DNA of 37,468 bases from Acidimicrobiales bacterium (GTDB lineage Bacteria > Actinomycetota > Acidimicrobiia > Acidimicrobiales > Poriferisodalaceae), in the NCBI GenBank assembly GCA_009843525.1, contig VYDH01000022.1, forward strand, positions 1-37,468, read 5' to 3'. Below are positions 24,022 through 32,528 of the stretch, in pieces. The notes beneath the pieces were generated by a model. That model did not search any database and had not been told where the DNA came from. It saw nothing but the letters and a program-made list of their open reading frames with translations. Both the position numbers and the translations under genes were made by a program. The first letter of the stretch is position 1; the number at the start of each line of letters is the position of its first letter.

Positions 24022-25146
24022 ATGACGTGGGGCAGGGCCGACCAGCCTGCGCCACCCAGGGCTCGCCCGCGCCGCTGGCTGGCCGCCATCGCCGTGCTGG
24101 CATCATTCGCGCTCTGCGGGCTGACGAGCTGCACCGGCGAAGCGCCAGTCTCGGAGGAGCGGCAATCGGACAGCCCCGTCGCAGAGACACTCGTGCGGTA
24201 CGGGTTCTACGCCTACTTCGAACCGGTGAGCGCGCTGGCCGACAGCCAGAACGATCAGCACGGCGAGCGTGACGCTTCGGACAGCGGCCAGCAGCCGTCA
24301 AACCGAGGCGGCCACATCGGCTACGAAGCCGACCTGCTGAGCGCCATCGAGGCGATGGACGGGTTCGGGCTGCGTTTCGTCCGAAGCCCGATCACCGAGT
24401 GGCCCGGCATCTGGCTCATGGCGGCGTCGGATTCCTTCGACATGACCGGCGGCGGCATCACCGCGCTCGACAGCCGCACGCGTGACGCCGATGGTGCCAC
24501 CGTCATCGCCTTCACCGAACCGCACATCGAGTTCCGCCAGTCGCTGCTGGTGCGTTCCGCCGATGCCGAGCGCATACGGAGCCACGGCGATCTGCTCGCC
24601 ACCGACCGTGTGGGCGTGCTGGCCAGCACTACCGGCGAGGCACGGTTGCTGCAATTGCTCGACATCACCCACGACGGCCGACTCGCCCCGGGCACCCGTG
24701 TCCACACGCCGGCGGGCGTGGTGCTCGTCGCTGACGATGGGCGGCACAGCATCACGGCCAGCGGCGCATCGGCCGATCTTGCCGACCGGACCCGCCTCGA
24801 GCCGGCCGACCCCAACCTGCCCGATGTGGTGTACCTGGGCGAGCTGGCGGGCGAGCAAGAACTGCTCGACTCGCTGTCCCGTGGCGATGTGGATGCCATT
24901 GCCAGGGGCACCATCGGCAATGCCGCTGCGGCGTTCGACTCAGACGGGGAGTTCGCAGTCACCGCACTCGATCAGGCCGTCGAGCACGGCGGCTTCGCCA
25001 TCGACGCAGCGAATGCCGAACTGCGCTCGGCGATCAACACCGCAGTCGCCTGGCTCACCGACAATGGCCGTATCGGTATCACCCAGTGGATCGCCGACAA
25101 CACCGTCTTCGCCACACGCGCCCGCCAGTGGCAGCCCCCGGGCTGA
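24022..25146 (+). CDS. Periplasmic solute-binding-like lipoprotein
   Basis: The 374-aa protein has a signal sequence at residues 18-36 and lipobox LTSC (Cys37). The mature part looks like a type-2 solute-binding protein (SBP_bac_3, amino-acid type): GYEADLLSAIEAM, SFDMTGGGITALDSRTRDADGATVIAFTEPHIEFRQSLLV, VGVLASTTGEARLLQLL, and a C-terminal LRSAINTAVAWLTDNGRIGITQWI. No permease or ATPase gene is adjacent, so it may be an orphan receptor, or an enzyme such as a cyclohexadienyl dehydratase relative. ATG 24022 lies 37 nt after sodC. Confidence 0.7.
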   Translation: MTWGRADQPAPPRARPRRWLAAIAVLASFALCGLTSCTGEAPVSEERQSDSPVAETLVRYGFYAYFEPVSALADSQNDQHGERDASDSGQQPSNRGGHIGYEADLLSAIEAMDGFGLRFVRSPITEWPGIWLMAASDSFDMTGGGITALDSRTRDADGATVIAFTEPHIEFRQSLLVRSADAERIRSHGDLLATDRVGVLASTTGEARLLQLLDITHDGRLAPGTRVHTPAGVVLVADDGRHSITASGASADLADRTRLEPADPNLPDVVYLGELAGEQELLDSLSRGDVDAIARGTIGNAAAAFDSDGEFAVTALDQAVEHGGFAIDAANAELRSAINTAVAWLTDNGRIGITQWIADNTVFATRARQWQPPG

Positions 25147-25195
25147 GGGCGGTTACGTTGCAGGCGCGCAGCGTGAACACCAGGGAGCCCTTCGC

Positions 25196-26563
25196 ATGAG
25201 CACCGAGCGGGTCGTCATCGTGGGCGGGGGCTTTGCCGGGCTCAGCGCCGCTTACACGCTGAAGAAGCGGGGCATCACTCCCCTTCTGCTCGAGGGTTCC
25301 GAGCGGGCGGGCGGGCGCGGCAAGGGCGAGCAGATCGACGGGTTCTCGGTGGACATGGGCGCCTTCGTCTTCACCGCCACCTACGACACCGCCTTCCGCA
25401 TCTGCGAGGAGCTGGCGCTGCCGCTGGTGCGCTCGCAGATGAAGTTCGGTCACTTGCGCGGCGGGCGCTGGGTGACCACCACGCCCGACCAGTCGCTGCG
25501 GAGCTTCGTGCGGCAGCTGCCCGCGGCGGCAGCCATGGGCTTCCTGTCGCCGTCGGGGTTCCGGGCTGGCACCAAGGTGATGAGCCAGATCCGTCGCCAG
25601 TCGGACTACATGAGCTTCGCCAGCGACAGCCCCCTTGCCGAGATCGACGACGGCGAGAGCTTCGGCGAGTACCTGGAGCGGCTGGGCGTGCCCCCCAAGC
25701 TGCAGGTGACGCTGAGCGGGCCGCTCAAGATGATCTTGGGCGATCCGGCGCCGGCGGGCCAGGCGCTGATGCGGGCCTACATCGGCGAGACGATGCTGAG
25801 CGACGGCGAGGTGTTCATGCCTGAGCGGGGCATCGGCTCGCTGAGCACAGCACTGGCCGCCGAATGCGCCGATGTCATCCGGGCGTCGGCGCCCGTCAGC
25901 AGGATCGTCGTCGCAGACGGCACGGCGACCGGCGTGGTCGCCGGCGGCGAGACCATCGAGGCCGACGCGGTCATCTGCGCGGTCCCGGGCACGAAGGTCG
26001 CAGACCTGGTGCCCGAGCTGCCGGCGGCGGTGCGCCAGGCGCTGGGCACGGTCAGCTACTCGACCGGCTGCCGGGTGGTGATCGGCCTCGACCGCTCGCC
26101 GTTGCCCGCTGGCTGGCATGGCGCGATCTACGCGGAAGACCACGACGCCCCGCTGCTTATGGACCGTTCCAAGTTCCTGCCCGCGTGCGCGCCGCCGGGC
26201 CACAGCATTCTCGACCTGCTCATCGGGCGCGACCGCGCCAAGGAGCTGTTCCCGCTGGACGACGAGACGATCAAGCACGAGCTGCTGAGCGCCGCTCGCC
26301 GGAACGCGCCGCCCGGCTCTGCGCTCCCCGGCGACGACGAGGGCCTGTTCTTCCGCGTCTATCGCTGGGAAGAAGCGCTGTGCATGGGCGAGCCCGGCAT
26401 GCTCGCCGCCCTGGCGGAGGTGCCCGGCCAGCTCGCCGGCAGCATCGACAACCTGTTCCTGGCAGGCGACTACATGGGCATCCCGTCGGTCAACGGCGCC
26501 CTGTCCACCGGCGAGAACACCGCCAACCACGTCGCAGGCCTGCTGGCCTCCCCCACTGGCTAG
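25196..26563 (+). CDS. FAD-dependent amine oxidase/desaturase-like protein
   Basis: The 455-aa protein has the N-terminal dinucleotide fold VVIVGGGFAGLSAAYTL (GxGxxG at 10-15, LLLE at 31-34), the GG motif ERAGGRGKG, and the C-terminal FAD contact NLFLAGDYMGIPSVNGALSTGENTANHVA. This is the fold of protoporphyrinogen/phytoene-type oxidoreductases. The substrate is unknown. ATG 25196 is preceded by CAGGGAG. A 483-codon open frame on the opposite strand is a high-GC artefact. It stands 49 nt after the solute-binding-like gene on the same strand. Confidence 0.85.
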   Translation: MSTERVVIVGGGFAGLSAAYTLKKRGITPLLLEGSERAGGRGKGEQIDGFSVDMGAFVFTATYDTAFRICEELALPLVRSQMKFGHLRGGRWVTTTPDQSLRSFVRQLPAAAAMGFLSPSGFRAGTKVMSQIRRQSDYMSFASDSPLAEIDDGESFGEYLERLGVPPKLQVTLSGPLKMILGDPAPAGQALMRAYIGETMLSDGEVFMPERGIGSLSTALAAECADVIRASAPVSRIVVADGTATGVVAGGETIEADAVICAVPGTKVADLVPELPAAVRQALGTVSYSTGCRVVIGLDRSPLPAGWHGAIYAEDHDAPLLMDRSKFLPACAPPGHSILDLLIGRDRAKELFPLDDETIKHELLSAARRNAPPGSALPGDDEGLFFRVYRWEEALCMGEPGMLAALAEVPGQLAGSIDNLFLAGDYMGIPSVNGALSTGENTANHVAGLLASPTG

Positions 26564-26595
26564 GCCCCGCCGTCTCGAGCCGTCGGACGGTTCGC

Positions 26596-26910
26596 TCAGA
26601 GTCCGATCAGGTCGGCGATGAGTTCGCGGATCTGTCGCAGCGCAACGGGGCCGATGTTCGTGCCTGTCACCTCAACGACTCGGTCGACGCTGAGCGTCGT
26701 CGGCAGGTGCGCCTGGGCGACACCGAAGCCGGCGACGTCGACTTCGCTCAGCCATCCCCGCTTCGTGGTCGTGCACGGAACGACCACGATCGCGTGCTGC
26801 CGAAACTCGAGCACATCGTCCGACGTGATGACGATCGCCGGTCTCGCGTACCCCGGCTCGCCCCTCGCCGGAGTCCCGAAATCGCAGCGGAGGATGTCAC
26901 CCGCTTGCAT
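26596..26910 (-). CDS. mazF: MazF/PemK-type endoribonuclease toxin
   Basis: A 104-aa CcdB/MazF-fold protein: MQAGDILRCDFGTP, GEPGYARPAIVITSDD, AIVVVPCTTT and NIGPVALRQIRELIADLIGL follow the usual order of strands. MazF toxins cut mRNA at short sequences. Start ATG 26910 has GAGAG nine bases upstream, inside the antitoxin gene; ATG 26919 directly abuts that site and is less likely. It follows its antitoxin with a 14-base overlap. Confidence 0.85.
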   Translation of the reverse strand: MQAGDILRCDFGTPARGEPGYARPAIVITSDDVLEFRQHAIVVVPCTTTKRGWLSEVDVAGFGVAQAHLPTTLSVDRVVEVTGTNIGPVALRQIRELIADLIGL

Positions 26911-27118
26911 CGGCGACATCTCTCGCGGACGCATCGAGGACGGCTTCGTCATCGGGATCGAGCGGCGCGCTCGCGAGTTGAGCCCCGATGATGCGTCGGC
27001 GCTCGCGCCGGATCAGCTTCTGGATCTGTCCGTCAAACGTGAGTCCCTCGCGATCGGCAAGCTGACGCAATGCATCCCGAGTCTGCGCTGAGACCTTGAT
27101 GGTAGTGGATTCAGGCAT
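26897..27118 (-). CDS. Antitoxin of MazF-like pair (ribbon-helix-helix type)
   Basis: The 73-aa protein starts MPESTTIKVSAQTRDALRQLADREGLTFDGQIQKLI, a beta strand and two helices as in ribbon-helix-helix DNA-binding antitoxins, then an acidic tail (PLDPDDEAVLDASARDVADASG) suited to binding the toxin. ATG 27118 has no Shine-Dalgarno, but TATATT lies seven bases before it, indicating a leaderless mRNA. An upstream GTG/ATG would add a poor Cys-rich tail. Confidence 0.8.
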   Translation of the reverse strand: MPESTTIKVSAQTRDALRQLADREGLTFDGQIQKLIRRERRRIIGAQLASAPLDPDDEAVLDASARDVADASG

Positions 27119-27125
27119 ACTGAGA

Positions 27126-27131
27126 AATATA
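27126..27131 (-). promoter_or_regulatory. -10 box of leaderless MazEF operon
   Basis: TATATT on the minus strand, seven bases before the ATG at 27118, so transcription would start at or next to the start codon. No clear -35 element is seen. Confidence 0.5.
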
Positions 27132-27428
27132 CCCATAACGCACTCCGGGCAGACACCCAACAGTGTGGAGATACTCCATGGTCTCCCAAGCCCTCAAGAG
27201 CTTCGATACGTACGAGGCGTCCCATCGACCCGAGCTGGGCCTCGCTGAAGCAGGACGGGCGCCGCCAGCGCAGAGCGAGAGTTTGGCGAATGTCCACATC
27301 AGCCACACAGAACGACCGGCAACTGGACAACCGGAAGGACTGATAGGGAAGGGTCGCACCCAGGCAACGATGCAGATGCTCGTTCCTTTGTGGGCTGGCC
27401 CCTGATGTCTATTCGCAGGTTGAAGCCC
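27132..27428. other. Intergenic, no gene recognised
   Basis: About 297 nt between the MazEF-like promoter and the end of the Liv-type operon. The frames present have no family likeness or plausible starts. I see no strong terminator for the operon ending at 27429. Confidence 0.45.
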
Positions 27429-28151
27429 TCACGCTGACCGACTCACGCCAAGGTGGGCTTCTTGGAGGTCGGCGCGGGTGGTGAAGTCGGCGCTGGACAT
27501 GTCGGTCAGCGTCTCGCCGCGAACCATGACGAGGACGCGATCTGCGATTCGCAGGGCAGCCTGCAGGTTTTGTTCGATCACGAGGATTCCGATTCCGGCG
27601 TCATCGAACAGAGCCGCACATTGATCGATGAGGTCGTCGACGACGAGGGGCGCGAGTCCCTCGGACGGCTCGTCCATGACGAGCAGCTTCGGTCCGGTGG
27701 CGACGGCTCTGCTGATGGCGAGCATCTGTTGTTCGCCTCCGGACAGGTCGCGAGCAAGGCTGCGGCGGCGCTGCCCAAGCTTTGGGAACAGGTCATAGAT
27801 CGATGTCGTGGGCCAATCGTCGCTCTGTCTCGGCCCAAGCATCGAGAAATGCTCGTCGACGGTGAGGCTGTCGAACACACGTCGGCCTTGGGGCACGTAG
27901 CCGACGCCGGCTCGTCCGATCGTCATCGGGCGTCGGCCGAGCACCTGCTGTCCGTCCAACTCGACCGTTCCGTGGGCGTCGCGGTGGAGGCCCGTGATGA
28001 CGTTGCACAGGGTCGACTTGCCCATGCCGTTGCGCCCGATAATCGCTACTCGTTCTCGGCTCATCGAGAAGCTCACGCCATGAAGAACTTGAGCGGTGCC
28101 GTACGACGCCCCACTGATGTCGACGTCGAGGAGTGGCGGATGATCAGTCAC
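27429..28151 (-). CDS. Liv-type ABC transporter ATPase (LivF-like)
   Basis: An ABC ATPase of the branched-chain amino acid (HAAT) class: Walker A IIGRNGMGKSTL, Q-loop YVPQGRRVFDSL, signature LSGGEQQML, Walker B LLVMDEPSEGLAP and switch His region VIEQNL. EQN in place of EHD and the QGR(R/I)F loop mark the LivF branch. GTG 28151 is chosen because it overlaps the stop of the LivG-like gene by eight bases; an in-frame start at 28199 would overlap much more. Last gene of the operon; it pairs with the LivG-like ATPase. Confidence 0.88.
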   Translation of the reverse strand: MTDHPPLLDVDISGASYGTAQVLHGVSFSMSRERVAIIGRNGMGKSTLCNVITGLHRDAHGTVELDGQQVLGRRPMTIGRAGVGYVPQGRRVFDSLTVDEHFSMLGPRQSDDWPTTSIYDLFPKLGQRRRSLARDLSGGEQQMLAISRAVATGPKLLVMDEPSEGLAPLVVDDLIDQCAALFDDAGIGILVIEQNLQAALRIADRVLVMVRGETLTDMSSADFTTRADLQEAHLGVSRSA

Positions 28152-28974
28152 GTCGATTGTTCCGGTGGGAATTGGCCGATGGGAGTGCTTGGGCACCATG
28201 CTGTTCGCCGAGGTACACGGCCCGCACCAGCGGGTCGGCCTCGATCTCCTCAGGCGTGCCGCTCGAGATCGTTCTCCCCGACTCGAGAACGATGACCCGG
28301 TCAGCGACGGTGAGTGCTACTTCCATGTCGTGCTCGACGAGCACCAGCGCGACATGCTCGTCAAGGCCGAGCAGTAGTTCGGTGAGCAGCGATCGTTCGC
28401 TTGCGGACAGCCCGGCAGCCGGCTCGTCGAGCAGTATCGCCACCGGGTTCGCAGCGAGTGCCATGCCGACTTCGAGCTGGCGGCGTTCGCCATGGCTGAG
28501 CACGTCCGCTATTTCGTCTATCCGGTGACCGAGCCCAACCCTGGCGGCGATCTGCGCGGCTGCCTCGCGCATCCGGTGATGTTCGGTCCGGCTGTGTCGC
28601 AGCGACAGCCGATGGGTCTCAGTTCCTCGACGAGCGAGGATGAAGTGCTCGCTCACCGTCAGTCCGGCGAACACGGAAGAGGTCTGGTAGGTACGCGCCA
28701 GTCCTCGCCGTACTCGGTGGTGAAGCGGCAGGGCAGTCACATCTTCGCCAGCGAGGACGACCCGCCCAGAATCCGCCTTGAGATCGCCGCACACGAGGTT
28801 GAACAGCGTGGATTTTCCGGCCCCGTTGGGGCCGAGGACGGCGAGGCGTTCCCCGACTGCGACCTCGAAACTCACGTCGTCGACGGCTCGATGGCCGCCG
28901 AATGACCGTGACAAGGTCTCGACCCGGAGCGGGGAGGGAGCACCCCTGGATCGGTCGCCGTACGGAACTTGCAT
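28144..28974 (-). CDS. Liv-type ABC transporter ATPase (LivG-like)
   Basis: A 276-aa ABC ATPase: Walker A VLGPNGAGKSTLFN, TYQTSSVFAGLTVSEH (Q-loop; LivG-type RTYQ), signature LSHGERRQLEVG, Walker B AILLDEPAAGLS and VLVEHDMEV. The A-A-G-L after Walker B and the EHDM motif mark the LivG branch. It powers import together with LivF. The start lies 30 nt after the solute-binding protein gene. Confidence 0.88.
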   Translation of the reverse strand: MQVPYGDRSRGAPSPLRVETLSRSFGGHRAVDDVSFEVAVGERLAVLGPNGAGKSTLFNLVCGDLKADSGRVVLAGEDVTALPLHHRVRRGLARTYQTSSVFAGLTVSEHFILARRGTETHRLSLRHSRTEHHRMREAAAQIAARVGLGHRIDEIADVLSHGERRQLEVGMALAANPVAILLDEPAAGLSASERSLLTELLLGLDEHVALVLVEHDMEVALTVADRVIVLESGRTISSGTPEEIEADPLVRAVYLGEQHGAQALPSANSHRNNRRD

Positions 28975-29004
28975 GCCGGGGAACGCCTCGCAGGTCTTCT
29001 TGGG

Positions 29005-30417
29005 TCAGCCGCAGCTCGGGTTCTCGCGGCTGAAGCTGCCCTGGACGACGTACTCGTCTCGGTCAAAGCCCAGTGTTGCGTTGACCTTCGGGAGCGTCTC
29101 GATCGTCCTCTGGGCACCGCTCTCGACGCGGCGGAGGTACATGTCGACGACCGCCTGCCGGTTGTCGTCAAGCGTCACCGGACCGATCGGCGTCACCCAG
29201 CTCTGCTGCGCAAGCGCGGCCTGGAACGCAAGGCTTCCGTCGCTGATGTCACCGCCGACTTCTTCAAGCGCCTGCAGAGCGGACTTGGTCGCCACGTAGT
29301 AGTAGACGTTGAAGATGTTGGGCGTCTGACCTGGGAACACCGAGTCGAGATACTCGGCGAACGCGTCGAATTCGGCCAGCCCGGCGTCGTCGACGACGGG
29401 TCCCGATGAGATCAGTCCTTCGGCGCGAGAGCCCAACTCGGACAGCACTGACTGGTCGACTGCGGTGGGACCGGCGATCAGCGGGATGGACTGACCGGTG
29501 AATTCGTCGTACTGCTTGACGAAGTTGATGGCGTCGGTTCCGCCCATGGCGAAGAACACGGCGTCGACGTCGCTGGGAATCTGAGCTATGAACGAGGAGT
29601 AGTCCTGAGTTCCCAGAGGGACCCAGATCCGCTCTGCGACGGATCCTCCCAAGGCACAAAACTCGGTGAGCACGGCCCCGACTTGGTCATATGGGTAGGA
29701 GTAGTCCTCGGCGACGGTCGCGATGCGCCGATGGCCGAGCTCCTCGTACGCATAGGTGCCCACGCCGAAGGTCCACATGGCGCCGTCGCCGCCGAACCGG
29801 AACACGTTGGCCGCCGGATCTCGAAGCGTGAGGTCCTGTGACGCTGAAGTGCCGTTGACGAGCGTGACGTGCGGCAGCTCTCGGATGTAGTCCTTGAGAG
29901 CCAGTCCTTCGTCACCTGACAGCGGGCCGACGATGATGTTGGCACCGTCTTGTTCGACCATCTTTCGGGTCGCTTCGACTGCTACATCGGGAGTGGCGTC
30001 GGAGCCTTCGATGACGAGCTCGATCGGCACGCCTGCAACGGAAGCTCCCGTTACACCGTCACGAGTAGCGGTACCTTCGAGGGTTCCGCCATACTCCAGG
30101 AGCGCGAGCTTCACGCCGTGCATCGAGAAGTCCCCGAGTGCGGCGAAGGGCCCGTCCAAGGTCGAGATTGCGCCGATGACGATGCGGTCGGTGCCGCTGC
30201 CCTCGGCGTCTGTTTCGGTCGGCTCGGGTTCGCTGTCGGGCTCGGGAGCCTCGTCCGCTTCAGTGGTTTCGGCGGCATCTTGGCTGGCTGCCGTCGCCGC
30301 GGGTTCCTCTGCGGGATCGGCCGAGTCGCCGTTGTCGCCGCATCCGGCGGCAAATAGGGTGGCAGCGGTTAGGACTGCCAGAAGACGCCCGAGCGCCCTC
30401 CGTTTGGGGGTTCGCAT
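29005..30417 (-). CDS. Liv-type ABC substrate-binding lipoprotein
   Basis: The 470-aa protein has a lipoprotein signal with Cys26 (LFAAGCGDN), then an acidic Pro/Glu/Asp-rich linker (about residues 28-75), then a type-1 periplasmic-binding fold (IVIGAISTLDGPFAALGDFSMHGVKLALLEYGG). The pocket region DGVTGASVAGVPIELVIEGSDATPDVAVEATRKMVEQDGANIIVGPLSGDEG is typical of LivK/AmiC-type receptors for amino acids, amides or aromatic acids. AGGAGG lies before the ATG at 30417. The ligand cannot be read, but the operon suggests the compound handled by the HisD-like and ThDP enzymes. Confidence 0.87.
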   Translation of the reverse strand: MRTPKRRALGRLLAVLTAATLFAAGCGDNGDSADPAEEPAATAASQDAAETTEADEAPEPDSEPEPTETDAEGSGTDRIVIGAISTLDGPFAALGDFSMHGVKLALLEYGGTLEGTATRDGVTGASVAGVPIELVIEGSDATPDVAVEATRKMVEQDGANIIVGPLSGDEGLALKDYIRELPHVTLVNGTSASQDLTLRDPAANVFRFGGDGAMWTFGVGTYAYEELGHRRIATVAEDYSYPYDQVGAVLTEFCALGGSVAERIWVPLGTQDYSSFIAQIPSDVDAVFFAMGGTDAINFVKQYDEFTGQSIPLIAGPTAVDQSVLSELGSRAEGLISSGPVVDDAGLAEFDAFAEYLDSVFPGQTPNIFNVYYYVATKSALQALEEVGGDISDGSLAFQAALAQQSWVTPIGPVTLDDNRQAVVDMYLRRVESGAQRTIETLPKVNATLGFDRDEYVVQGSFSRENPSCG

Positions 30418-30464
30418 GTGTTTTCCTCCTTGCTCGCTGACCGCGGCTCCGTACCGCGGCCGGT

Positions 30465-31487
30465 TTATGGGCCGGGGCGACCGACTGGTCGGCCAGCCAT
30501 CTCTTGGTCCGGGGCCGGCCTTTGGCCTCGGACCAACCTGAGCGCATGGCGCACTCGGGATAGGAACCCGATCAGGACCCCGGTGAGTCCGTGCCGGGTG
30601 AGCAACACGACTGCCATGAACGCAACGCCGACGAGCGTCTCGGCGCGGTTGGTGAAGTCGCTTGCGTAGTTGCGCAGCAGAGTGACCGCCAAGGCGCCGA
30701 GGAAGGCGCCTTCGAAGCGCAGCGTCCCGCCGATCACGATGACGATGAGAAGCTCGATCGTGCGAGTGAGATCGATCGAGCCTGGGGAAATTGCGCCGTT
30801 GTACCAGACAGAGATGACGCCGCCGAGACCAGCTGCCGCGCCGGCGACGACGAAAGCCGACACCACTGTTGTCTCAGCGCTGTAGCCGAGGGCTTGCAGG
30901 CGGTGCCGATTGTCGCGCAGGCCTCGAAATGCCAGTCCGGCTGGGGTGCGCGCGACATAACGCAGCAGCGCCGTGACGGCGAGGGCGGCGACTGCAGTCG
31001 CATAGAACAGCGGTCTTCGTTCGTTGAGATCCCAGCCGAACAGCATCGGTGCGTCGAAACCGTTGAATCCTGTGTGCCCACGGGTGATCGGCTGGTACTG
31101 CTGCGCGAAGAAGAACACGAACACGCCGATCGCGAGCGTGAGCATCATCAGGTACAGCCCCGAACTGCGTCGGCTGATCACGCCGACGATGAGTCCGGCC
31201 ACTGGGCCTGCCGCGAGTGCGGCGACTACAGCCCACCAGGTGCCCCAGCCGTGGTCGAGCACCAAGATGGCCATGACGTAGCCGGAGGCGCCGAACACGG
31301 CTGTCTGCGCGAGCGACAAGATGCCGGCTTGGCCGATCAGAAACGCCAGCCCGGCTCCGACGATCCCCAGCCACAGCGACTTGATCACGATCTGCAGAAG
31401 CACGAAGTCCGACACGAGCATCGGCACCAGCACGATCGAAACTGCGGCGACACCCAGGGCCGCTGCAGTGCGACTAGCTGCGGGCAT
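30465..31487 (-). CDS. Liv-type ABC permease (LivM-like)
   Basis: A 340-aa inner-membrane permease with about nine to ten hydrophobic segments. FLIGQAGILSLAQTAVFGASGYVMAIL and the block LAFRGLRDNRHRLQALGYSAETTVVSAFVVAGAAAGLGGVI (ATPase-contact EAA-like loop) are LivM hallmarks. It starts at 31487, overlapping the LivH-like gene by 14 bases. The C-terminal tail is long and R/P-rich. Confidence 0.88.
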   Translation of the reverse strand: MPAASRTAAALGVAAVSIVLVPMLVSDFVLLQIVIKSLWLGIVGAGLAFLIGQAGILSLAQTAVFGASGYVMAILVLDHGWGTWWAVVAALAAGPVAGLIVGVISRRSSGLYLMMLTLAIGVFVFFFAQQYQPITRGHTGFNGFDAPMLFGWDLNERRPLFYATAVAALAVTALLRYVARTPAGLAFRGLRDNRHRLQALGYSAETTVVSAFVVAGAAAGLGGVISVWYNGAISPGSIDLTRTIELLIVIVIGGTLRFEGAFLGALAVTLLRNYASDFTNRAETLVGVAFMAVVLLTRHGLTGVLIGFLSRVRHALRLVRGQRPAPDQEMAGRPVGRPGP

Positions 31488-32508
31488 CGGTACGTCTCCC
31501 GAACAGACCGTGGGGCCGAAGCGCCAGGATCGCGACCAGAGTGCCGAACGTCATCAGAACGCTCAGAATCGGATGATGGGTTTGAGCGAACGCTTCGACG
31601 AGTCCGACGATCACTGCTGCCGCGGCGGCGCCGCCGATGCTGCCCAAACCTCCTGCGATGACGACGATCAGCGATGCGAGCAAGACCCGGTTGTCCTCGC
31701 CTTGCGCGAGTGACAGATACGTGCCTCCTGCAGCGCCCGCAATGCCTGCAAGCCCGCCAGCGATGGCGAAGGCTGCCGCGAACACCAACTCGACGCGGAT
31801 GCCCAGAATCGACACCATGTCCCGATCGTCGACGCTGGCACGGATCGTGGTGCCGAAACGGGTGCGGTGCATCACCGCCCACAGCGACAGTCCCACGACA
31901 ACCGCGAGCCCGACGACCGCGAGACGGAACTTGGGGTACAGCAGATCGGAGCCAGGCAGGCCGACAGAGCCGTTGAACAGCGACGGCGGGTCAAGGTCGG
32001 AGGGAACCCCACCCCAACGGGCCAGCACTTGGTCCGCGATGACGATCGCAGCGCCGAGCGTGAACATGGTCTCGCGCAGGCCGTCGCCGCGAAGCCGACG
32101 CAGCACCGCGTACAACGCGATGCTCAAAGCAGCAGCGAATACGGCCCCGGCAGTTGCGCTGACGAGCCAGTTGCCGGTCGTGCGCTGCGCTGTCAGCGAG
32201 ATGTAGCCGCCGATCAGGTAGATGCCGCCGTGGGCCAGATTGGTGACGCGCACCAAGCCGAACACGAGCGTGAAACCGCTGGCCAACAGGAAATACAGGC
32301 CTGCGGCCGTCAGTCCGTTGAGCAGGACCAGCAACGAGCGGTCGCCGATCTGAATCGACTCATAGGCGATGTAAATCACCAGTGCAGCGGCTACTGCGCC
32401 CGCCACGAGCCGCTTTTCGGCGGTCGGCCGCCTGCCGCTCGGCCGTTGAGCTTGGGTCGTGCCCGCGCGTCCGTTCGGCTTGCTGCGATGGCGGGTCGCA
32501 GCGCGCAT
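31474..32508 (-). CDS. Liv-type ABC permease (LivH-like)
   Basis: A 344-aa permease with LivH features: LLVLLNGLTAAGLYFLLASGFTLVFGLVRVTNLAHGGIYLIGGYI, and the cytoplasmic-loop block FGTTIRASVDDRDMVSILGIRVELVFAAAFAIAGGLAGIAGAAGG. The first 30 residues are basic and Ser/Pro-rich, unlike typical LivH, so the true start may be further in. It follows the ThDP enzyme gene by 20 nt. Confidence 0.87.
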   Translation of the reverse strand: MRAATRHRSKPNGRAGTTQAQRPSGRRPTAEKRLVAGAVAAALVIYIAYESIQIGDRSLLVLLNGLTAAGLYFLLASGFTLVFGLVRVTNLAHGGIYLIGGYISLTAQRTTGNWLVSATAGAVFAAALSIALYAVLRRLRGDGLRETMFTLGAAIVIADQVLARWGGVPSDLDPPSLFNGSVGLPGSDLLYPKFRLAVVGLAVVVGLSLWAVMHRTRFGTTIRASVDDRDMVSILGIRVELVFAAAFAIAGGLAGIAGAAGGTYLSLAQGEDNRVLLASLIVVIAGGLGSIGGAAAAAVIVGLVEAFAQTHHPILSVLMTFGTLVAILALRPHGLFGRRTDARS

Positions 32509-32528
32509 CGTCGAGACGCGGAGCGAGC

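Noticed and set aside
25079..26530. Long open frame (483 codons) on the minus strand opposite the FAD protein gene
   Set aside because: The translation is low-complexity R/A/H/Q-rich with no family likeness; it mirrors the well-recognised plus-strand oxidoreductase and is a high-GC artefact.
27163..27405. 80-codon plus-strand frame between the MazEF-like pair and the Liv-type operon
   Set aside because: No start signal, no family likeness and mixed composition; it is probably non-coding.
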